From: Prevotellaceae bacterium UBA1746 | Lineage (GTDB): Bacteria > Bacteroidota > Bacteroidia > Bacteroidales > Bacteroidaceae | Assembly: GCA_002314875.1 (NCBI GenBank) | Contig: DCHS01000041.1 | Coordinates: 12,010-49,913 of the forward strand | Length of the DNA stretch: 37,904 nt | Reading direction: 5' to 3' | In this document: positions 32,278 through 37,904 of the stretch, in pieces | Numbering within the stretch: the stretch's first letter is position 1 | How the letters are laid out: the number at the start of each line of letters is the position of its first letter | The notes under the pieces: model-generated | What the model was told of the DNA's origin: nothing | Seen by the model: the letters and a program-made list of their open reading frames with translations, nothing else | The model's database searches: none | Translations under genes and position numbers: made by a program

Positions 32278-34359
32278 ATGAAAAAAATAGTTGTTTTTCT
32301 GTTGTTCTGCCTTGTCTGTCATGCAGCGGTTTTTGCAGCGCCGGCTTATCCCAAAGGTCGCAAGATCGTGCAGCCTGACGGTACGACCATTACGGTCTAT
32401 GGCCGTGGCAACGAGTATAAGCACTGGCTCGTCACTGACGACGGTACTGTGGTCAGAAAGGAAGCCGACGGTTTCTATCGTCCTGTAGAAGGCGGTGTGA
32501 AACAGGCTGCCAAGGTTCCCCAGCAACTGAAGCCCCTGAAGACGATGGCCAAAAAGAACTATGCCGGTGCGAACTACCGAGGTCTGGTCCTTTTGGTCAA
32601 TTTCTACGACCGCAAGTTCAGCAGGGGAAACGAGAAGGCTCTTGACTTCTACCAGAAGATGATGAACTCCATCGGGTTCACCAGCGATCAGGACCCTGTC
32701 TATGGCCCCCAGAAATACACGGGTAGTGTCCGCGACTATTTCTATGACAATAGTAACGGTGCCTTCGACCCGGAATTTGATGTCGTTGGTCCCCTTGAGA
32801 TAGATTGCTCGCAATATTATATTAATGGAGTCGAGAAAACCTACGTTTTGTTGGACAAGGTTCTCCGAAAGGCTGCAGAGACCGTTGATTTCAGCAACTA
32901 TGACTCCGACGGCGACGGCGAGATGGATATGGTCTATATCATCTATGCCGGTTATGCTTCTCATTATGAGGGCAATGACGAGCGTCTGATCTGGCCCCAT
33001 GCCGGCGAATGGAGCGACTACACGTTTGCCGATAAGAACTTCAAGCCTAACGGCGTGAAGCCTGGACGCTTTGCGTGCTCCGCCGAGATTTTCGGATGGC
33101 AGCAGGATCAGGATGTGATGCCCGACGGTATCGGTGTTATTGTCCATGAGTTCAGCCACGTGCTGGGTTATCAGGATCACTACGATACCACGGGTGGCAT
33201 GCAGGAGGAACCCGTAGCATGGGATGTGATGTCGGCAGGTTGCTACAGCGACGATTTCAACCGCACACCCTGTGGCTACAGTTCGTTCGAGAAGCATGCC
33301 GCAGGCTTTGTTGAACCGCTGGATATCACCGATATGGGCGGTCAGCATGTCACCATGCAGTCGTCTGTGATAAGCCACGATGCCTGCCTCATCCGCAACT
33401 TCCAGCAGCATGTCAGTTTCTTCATGGAGAACCGCCAGAAGGACAAGTGGGACAAGAACCTCCCCGGCCATGGCATGCTGGTATGGCGTGTTGACAGCGT
33501 GGTGCCCCAGTTGTGGGAATATAACTATGTGAATGCCAGTGCCCGTGCCTGCCTCCGTCTGGTACGTGCCTGCGGAACTCAGGGAACTCCCCTCACGGGT
33601 GTCGAAGATACTGATTTTGACTCCTTCCCCGGCACACGCAGTGTCACCGAACTCGACAACGACTACGACTTTGCCTGTCTGCTTTCCTACGACGGATATC
33701 CCAGTCCGGTCGTCCTCCGGAACATCACGGAGGTTGACGGCGTGATTGCCTTCGATGTGGAGGAAGATCCTGAGGCTGAGCCTCGTCCCATCACCTTTGA
33801 CTTCCCGAAGAAACTCTACGTTACTGCCGAGAAACTGGTAGGAGACGAGTGGGTGCCCGTCACTTGGATGATGACCAGGAAGACCATCGACAATGAGGAT
33901 GTACTGACCAATTTCCTCCCTGATACCGAGGACTTTGGCGTTTCATATGTTAAACTTGAAGATGATCCTTCGAATATCCTCATCAATGCCCAGCGTATCG
34001 AGAAGACTGCTGACTACAGCCGTTGGATCTGCAATTTCACCAGTGTTGACAATCAGGGTGCCGGAGCAACGAATCTCAAGATCAGCCGTTACGGTATTCC
34101 TTCCCTCGAACCTGGCATAGAGTTCGGCATCTGCAAGATGAAGCCTTCAGCCTATGTGGTAAGTCAGAAGAACATCACGGAACGCGAGGTTGTCTATCGC
34201 AATCTCTCTTTCTCCGAGGAAGTTCCCTCATCAATTGAAAGGGTCGTTGACAACGGTTCTCCGTCTATTTCCCGCAGTTGCAAATACCTCGAGAACGGCC
34301 AGCTAGTCATTCTCAGAAACGGCAGGCGCTACAGTGTCTCCGGTATTGAGTTGAAATAA
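32278..34359 (+). CDS. Secreted M6 family zinc metalloprotease
   Basis: A 693-residue protein with a signal peptide (AAVFAAPAYP). A short N-terminal domain (about 25-80, HWLVTDDGTVVRKEADGFYR) is followed by an M6 (immune inhibitor A-like) peptidase domain. Its zinc site is VHEFSHVLGYQDHYD: His290, Glu291, His294, with the extended GxxD feature of the metzincin-like M6 group. The segment VAWDVMSAGCYSD supplies the downstream Met-turn. Beta-rich C-terminal domains follow, and then the tail LENGQLVILRNGRRYSVSGI shared with neighbouring proteins. All zinc ligands seem present, so the enzyme should be active outside the cell. It is the last gene before a terminator. Confidence 0.9.
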   Translation: MKKIVVFLLFCLVCHAAVFAAPAYPKGRKIVQPDGTTITVYGRGNEYKHWLVTDDGTVVRKEADGFYRPVEGGVKQAAKVPQQLKPLKTMAKKNYAGANYRGLVLLVNFYDRKFSRGNEKALDFYQKMMNSIGFTSDQDPVYGPQKYTGSVRDYFYDNSNGAFDPEFDVVGPLEIDCSQYYINGVEKTYVLLDKVLRKAAETVDFSNYDSDGDGEMDMVYIIYAGYASHYEGNDERLIWPHAGEWSDYTFADKNFKPNGVKPGRFACSAEIFGWQQDQDVMPDGIGVIVHEFSHVLGYQDHYDTTGGMQEEPVAWDVMSAGCYSDDFNRTPCGYSSFEKHAAGFVEPLDITDMGGQHVTMQSSVISHDACLIRNFQQHVSFFMENRQKDKWDKNLPGHGMLVWRVDSVVPQLWEYNYVNASARACLRLVRACGTQGTPLTGVEDTDFDSFPGTRSVTELDNDYDFACLLSYDGYPSPVVLRNITEVDGVIAFDVEEDPEAEPRPITFDFPKKLYVTAEKLVGDEWVPVTWMMTRKTIDNEDVLTNFLPDTEDFGVSYVKLEDDPSNILINAQRIEKTADYSRWICNFTSVDNQGAGATNLKISRYGIPSLEPGIEFGICKMKPSAYVVSQKNITEREVVYRNLSFSEEVPSSIERVVDNGSPSISRSCKYLENGQLVILRNGRRYSVSGIELK

Positions 34360-34390
34360 TACTAACAGTAAATTTTCTTCTTCATAAGTG

Positions 34391-34435
34391 AAGCGGTCAC
34401 GGGCAGAAATGCTGGTGGCCGCTTTTCGTTTTTAC
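34391..34435 (+). terminator. Terminator after the M6 protease gene
   Basis: 9-bp stem with one G-U pair (34392-34400 with 34415-34423), then TTTTCGTTTTT. Confidence 0.75.
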
Positions 34436-34551
34436 CCCGAAAAAATGTGTTTTTTCTGTAAATGATGCCAAAATATTAACATTTTTCCACATTTTTTACA
34501 GTTTTTCTTGACTTTTTTTCATTTTTATCATAGATAAAAGAAACTTTTTGT

Positions 34552-34559
34552 TACTTTTG
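34552..34559 (+). promoter_or_regulatory. Candidate -7 box of the 34655 gene
   Basis: TACTTTTG matches TAnnTTTG; no -33 TTTG at 19-21 bp. The leader would be about 90 nt. The AT-rich stretch before it (34440-34550) holds only a loose CTGTAAA/TTTACAG inverted repeat. Confidence 0.55.
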
Positions 34560-34577
34560 CACGATAAAAATCAACTT

Positions 34578-34610
34578 CAGGATACAGCGGGAGCCCATTA
34601 CCCGCCCTGA
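34578..34610 (+). promoter_or_regulatory. Bulged hairpin in the leader of the 34655 gene
   Basis: TCAGG (34578-34582) pairs with CCTGA (34606-34610), and GCGGG (34587-34591) pairs with CCCGC (34601-34605). The stems stack on the 3' side and leave a 4-nt bulge on the 5' side and a 9-nt loop. There is no T-run after it, so it is not a terminator. Confidence 0.45.
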
Positions 34611-34654
34611 TTCCCAGTGAGAACAAATTATAAATACATGATAAACTTCAACTT

Positions 34655-37003
34655 ATGAAAAGAATTTTACTATTCTTCATGGTACTGACAAGTGCTTTCA
34701 CCAGTACTTGGGCAGACGTTGTTTCCGGTAAGGCTTATGCTTTACAGAGTAAGGCAGATGAAAGCCTTTATCTGAACATGGATCAAACAACGACCTTTAA
34801 ATCATCTGACATGAGCGCTCTCTTCAAGCAAGTAGTGTTGTCAGAAACTCCCAGTGTTGTTCTCTTTGAAACCAGCGGTACTGGATTTACTATCACTAGC
34901 ACCCAGAGTGGAGAATACCTCGATTGTGCAAAATGGTCTGTTTATTCAAGTACTACCGACAAGGTATGGTATGTAAGCGAAGGTACCAGTGGCCTCACAC
35001 TTTCCCAAGACAACACAAAATTGATTGGATTCGATGCAATCGCGGAAAATGCAAAGGCTTATGCTGACAAGGGCACAAGTAATAGTCCCTATTTCACAAA
35101 GATTCCCTATGTTAAGGTTGTTTATAACTATCAACTTGCTGACAAAACTCCAGTAGGAACCAGCATCAGTTATCTTAAGGCAGGCGACGCCTATCCTGAA
35201 GCCGGCTTAGTTGGTTGTACCATTAAAAGTGAAGGTCCCTCGGGCACTGTTTCTGCTACTGATGCAGAACTTGTTGAGAAGACGTTCGACATCACTGTTA
35301 CCGTAAACTTCAATCTCAGCGAAACCTATCGTCTGAAGAATGTAGCTACCAACCATTACCTTACTGCTTACAATGTTGGTACTTCCTACAAACCTGCAGC
35401 AACAACTCTCGATGAGAGCAGTGACCTCCAGAAGTGGCAGCTTGTTGCTGATGGAGCCACAATTGCTCTGAAGAATGTGGGAACCGATACCTACATCCAG
35501 GAAATTACTGGTAATACAGAGCATGCAATGACTTCTACCCCCTTCTATTTCGCTATGGGTCAGACCTCTCCTTCTGGTAGAACAACAGCTGTTGACGGTG
35601 AATACTGTTTCTACACAAGTGGCAGCAGTGATCCCAGAAACTATCTTTTCGAAGATGGTTCAACCTACACTACTGACGTTTACAGGATTCTTGGTTGGAT
35701 TGCAAACAACAAAGAATTCTGGACCCTCGAAGTGGTAACAACTACAACTCCTCCTACCCCCACAACTTCCTACACCATCAACTATGTTAACGCAGCTGAT
35801 GAGTCCGTACTTTACACTACTACCAAGGAATTTGCTGATGGCACAGAGCCCACTGCTGCCGTTATGGGATGGTTCGGTTGGACACAGGGCACTCAGACTG
35901 TTTCCGACGCCACCAAAACCATTACCGTTCCCATGACCAATCTCCTTGGTAATCGCAAATGGCGCGTGTATACTACGGATGGTGTCACCAACTGCTACAT
36001 GAAGCTGGCTTCTACCAATCCGGAGAATCCTACGAGCGGAACGCCTACTCCGCTCTCTCTTACAACTAAAGCAAATGCTTCCATGTTTGTCTTCGCTCCC
36101 AATGTTGCAAATGAATATGGCCCCGAATGGTCACTCCAGGATATTGAGACGGAAAAGTACCTCGGTTATGACAAGTGGGATTCCAAGGCATATGATGTTG
36201 CTTATAACTGGACCGTAATTCTCGCCGAAGAGAACAGTTTCTATATGTACCAGCCCGGTACTGTAGACGGAAACGTATCTGATAAGGGCAGGGGCTACAT
36301 CGGTCTTGAAAAGAATACTGATTCTCCCTCTACCAACTATAATGCAATCTACACCAACAAGACTTACGATGGTGCTAATCCCGTAGGTTCTGCTTCTGAT
36401 TCCACAGATCCGAACACTGCTCTCAAGTTCTACCTCGAGGAAGTTATCTCTGTTGATGTTACCATGCACAAAGTTGGTTCCAATTACTATGCAACGGCAT
36501 GCTATCCCTTCGCCCTGAAGACCGATGCCAATAATACCGAAGCATATTATGTCACCAGCCGTCTCAGTGAGGATTACCTCGGTGTTGAGAAGGCAAATGT
36601 CATCCCCGCAGGCGAGGCTGTTCTTCTGGTAAGCACTGGCGGTACCGCAAAACTCACCCTCACCGACGATGCTCCTGACGCTGTTACCAATAACATCATG
36701 GCTGGTACCTATTTCGAAAAAGAAATCACTGCCGATGACTATGTTCTCGGTAAGTACAACGATGAAGTTGGCTTCTGGCACACCAGTGTTCTTACTCTCA
36801 GTGCTCACAAGGGTTACATCCCCCAGGCAAACCTCCCCGCAGCTTCTAACGGTATGGCTATCCGTTTCGGCAACCTCACCGCAATTGAAAACATCCAGAC
36901 TGGCAGCAACAGCGTAGTTTATGACCTCCAGGGCCGTCGTGTTGCAACTCCCGTCAGCGGTCAGCTTTACATTGCAAACGGTAAGAAGTATATTCAGAAG
37001 TAA
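34655..37003 (+). CDS. Secreted beta-trefoil-like surface protein, T9SS-type C-terminus
   Basis: A 782-residue protein with a signal peptide (FTSTWADVV). It contains several segments of the ricin/beta-trefoil kind (AYALQSKADESLYLNMDQ, ETYRLKNVATNHYLTAYN, WQLVADGATIALKNVGTDTY, WSLQDIETEKYLGYDKW). These point to binding of carbohydrate, and no catalytic motif is visible. A Thr/Pro linker lies near residue 365 (TTTTPPTPTTSY). The C-terminus (VVYDLQGRRVATP, then GQLYIANGKKYIQK) is the classical T9SS type A-like tail. A 52-residue peptide gene follows after 30 bp on the same strand. Confidence 0.8.
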   Translation: MKRILLFFMVLTSAFTSTWADVVSGKAYALQSKADESLYLNMDQTTTFKSSDMSALFKQVVLSETPSVVLFETSGTGFTITSTQSGEYLDCAKWSVYSSTTDKVWYVSEGTSGLTLSQDNTKLIGFDAIAENAKAYADKGTSNSPYFTKIPYVKVVYNYQLADKTPVGTSISYLKAGDAYPEAGLVGCTIKSEGPSGTVSATDAELVEKTFDITVTVNFNLSETYRLKNVATNHYLTAYNVGTSYKPAATTLDESSDLQKWQLVADGATIALKNVGTDTYIQEITGNTEHAMTSTPFYFAMGQTSPSGRTTAVDGEYCFYTSGSSDPRNYLFEDGSTYTTDVYRILGWIANNKEFWTLEVVTTTTPPTPTTSYTINYVNAADESVLYTTTKEFADGTEPTAAVMGWFGWTQGTQTVSDATKTITVPMTNLLGNRKWRVYTTDGVTNCYMKLASTNPENPTSGTPTPLSLTTKANASMFVFAPNVANEYGPEWSLQDIETEKYLGYDKWDSKAYDVAYNWTVILAEENSFYMYQPGTVDGNVSDKGRGYIGLEKNTDSPSTNYNAIYTNKTYDGANPVGSASDSTDPNTALKFYLEEVISVDVTMHKVGSNYYATACYPFALKTDANNTEAYYVTSRLSEDYLGVEKANVIPAGEAVLLVSTGGTAKLTLTDDAPDAVTNNIMAGTYFEKEITADDYVLGKYNDEVGFWHTSVLTLSAHKGYIPQANLPAASNGMAIRFGNLTAIENIQTGSNSVVYDLQGRRVATPVSGQLYIANGKKYIQK

Positions 37004-37033
37004 TCATTCACCCTTTAAAAGAAAGAAAAGAAA

Positions 37034-37192
37034 ATGAAAAAGCAATATACTACTCCCGAAATCGTCATCGTTGACGTAATGGCAGAAGAAGCTCTCTTGC
37101 TTACTTCCATCAAGGTTGGTGAAGGAAACACCGATGAAGGTGGTTGGTCAACCGACCGCACCACCTCCGAATCCATCTGGGAAGAAGACTAA
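37034..37192 (+). CDS. 52-residue acidic peptide, unknown small-protein family
   Basis: ATG 37034 opens a 53-codon frame, stop included. It starts MKKQYTTPEIVIVDVMAEEA and continues LLLTSIKVGEGNTDEGG, ending SESIWEED. The N-terminus follows a pattern I recall from many short Bacteroidales ORFs (MKKxYxxPxIxVV...LL..S), with a Gly-rich variable middle and an aromatic-acidic end. There is no clear signal peptide; the basic start is followed by a moderately hydrophobic beta-like stretch. It lies 30 bp after the beta-trefoil surface protein gene and before a strong terminator, so it is the last gene of that operon. The function is unknown; it may be a processed or secreted peptide. Confidence 0.7.
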   Translation: MKKQYTTPEIVIVDVMAEEALLLTSIKVGEGNTDEGGWSTDRTTSESIWEED

Positions 37193-37228
37193 TCCCTACC
37201 CTGCTACAGTCAGGCTATAATAATATTA

Positions 37229-37265
37229 AATGTGCAGCCCACCAACCATGGACTGCACATTTTTT
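37229..37265 (+). terminator. Terminator after the small peptide gene
   Basis: 9-bp stem AATGTGCAG (37229-37237) with CTGCACATT (37253-37261), followed by a T-run. Confidence 0.85.
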
Positions 37266-37299
37266 GGCAGTATAAAAAATATGTACAACATCCGGGGCT

Positions 37300-37334
37300 T
37301 TTGTTAAGCGGAAAGAAAATATTTTGTACCTTTG
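37300..37334 (+). promoter_or_regulatory. Promoter of the GH43 gene
   Basis: TTTG (37300-37303), TACCTTTG (37327-37334). The spacer is 23 bp, slightly longer than usual. The leader is about 80 nt. Confidence 0.55.
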
Positions 37335-37419
37335 CACGGAAATATAATCATTTTAAGTTCCGACGTTCCTAACTTATTGATAAATAAGAACTCCCGAAAC
37401 TTGAGTAATCATTCATCCC

Positions 37420-37904
37420 ATGAAAATCTCCCGAAAACTTTCCTTTGCAGCGGTGGCGCTCCTCGGCACTTGGAATGCATACGCCCAGAACCCGGTCATC
37501 AGCGCGGTTTACACCCCCGACCCTGCACCCTATGTCCACGATGGCAAGGTGTATCTCTTCGCTGACCACGACGAAGACGATGCCATGTATTTCAAGATGA
37601 AAGACTGGATGCTCTTCAGCACGGAGGACATGGTCAACTGGACCTATCTCGGAACACAGGTCTCCACGGCCACTTTCCCCTGGGCTGCCCAGGGCGACCG
37701 TGCCTGGGCCCAACAGGCTGTGGAACGGAACGGCAAATGGTACTGGTATCTCTGCTGCAATACCGCGGAAGGAGGTGAAGCGCTGGCAGTCGCTGTGGCC
37801 GACAAGCCCACTGGTCCCTGGCGCGATGCCATCGGCGGCCCTCTGGCTGTCGGAGGAGGCTTCATCGATCCTACGGTCTTCATCGATGACGACGGCACCC
37901 CCTA
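37420..37904 (+). CDS. Secreted GH43-like glycoside hydrolase (3' partial)
   Basis: Only the first 161 codons are in the window. A signal peptide (TWNAYAQNP) is followed by a five-bladed-propeller start typical of GH43: TPDPAPYVHDGKVYLFADHD, with the probable general base Asp34. Then come DWMLFSTEDMVNWTYLG, WYWYLCCN and VADKPTGPW, and FIDPTVFIDDDG with the probable pKa-modulating Asp150. GH43 enzymes remove arabinose or xylose residues from plant polysaccharides such as arabinoxylan or arabinan. The acid residue lies beyond the window. It has its own promoter and is the first gene after the preceding terminator; it may begin a polysaccharide-use locus. Confidence 0.9.
   Translation, partial: MKISRKLSFAAVALLGTWNAYAQNPVISAVYTPDPAPYVHDGKVYLFADHDEDDAMYFKMKDWMLFSTEDMVNWTYLGTQVSTATFPWAAQGDRAWAQQAVERNGKWYWYLCCNTAEGGEALAVAVADKPTGPWRDAIGGPLAVGGGFIDPTVFIDDDGTP

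Noticed and set aside
32173..33471. 432-codon open frame antisense to the M6 protease gene
   Set aside because: The sense strand carries an intact HExxH zinc site and signal peptide; the antisense product resembles no family and overlaps two sense genes.

Overview
The window looks like chromosomal DNA of a Bacteroidales member, most likely Prevotellaceae (Prevotella/Segatella type). The reasons are promoter boxes of the Bacteroidota form (TAnnTTTG at -7, often with TTTG 19-21 bp upstream), lack of strong Shine-Dalgarno sites, lipoproteins with acidic residues after the lipobox cysteine, BspA-type leucine-rich repeats, C10 and M6 secreted proteases, type IX secretion (T9SS)-like C-terminal tails, and a GH43 glycosidase. 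I see no rRNA, tRNA, CRISPR array, insertion sequence or phage gene.

Region 1 (1-3582) is a signalling module: a membrane sensor with a SpoIIE/PP2C phosphatase domain (5' end cut off by the window), an RsbW-type ATP-binding kinase, and, convergent to them, one protein that joins a STAS antagonist domain, an APH/TIGR02172-like pseudokinase and an AraC DNA-binding domain. This resembles a partner-switching system whose output is a fused transcription factor instead of a sigma factor. Region 2 (3717-8381) holds a DUF3667 membrane protein and a convergent three-gene operon: a TPR-transmembrane-AraC regulator, a CarboxypepD_reg-type secreted protein and a small lipoprotein. A perfect 16-bp palindrome lies upstream of the regulator.

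Region 3 (8400-21900) contains a secreted helical protein with an apparent frameshift in its signal peptide, a repeat-rich intergenic region, a 3206-residue multidomain surface protein and a closely coupled glycine-rich protein with a dockerin-like end. Region 4 (21900-29600) has a YitT/porin operon, a C10 protease with LRRs, a GIN-domain lipoprotein and a histidine kinase/response regulator pair. Region 5 (29700-37904) is a run of secreted proteins (an internally duplicated small protein, an unknown 540-residue protein, an M6 metalloprotease and a beta-trefoil-like 782-residue protein), a 52-residue peptide gene and the start of a GH43 gene.

The observations most worth following up are: (i) the phosphatase/kinase/STAS-pseudokinase-AraC module; (ii) 9-bp-period repeat arrays at four intergenic sites, three of them beside terminators; (iii) two arrangements of the C-terminal tail among neighbouring secreted proteins, one apparently a permutation of the other; (iv) the 52-residue peptide downstream of a cell-surface-type protein. 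Domain names come from reading motifs by eye; no database search was run.
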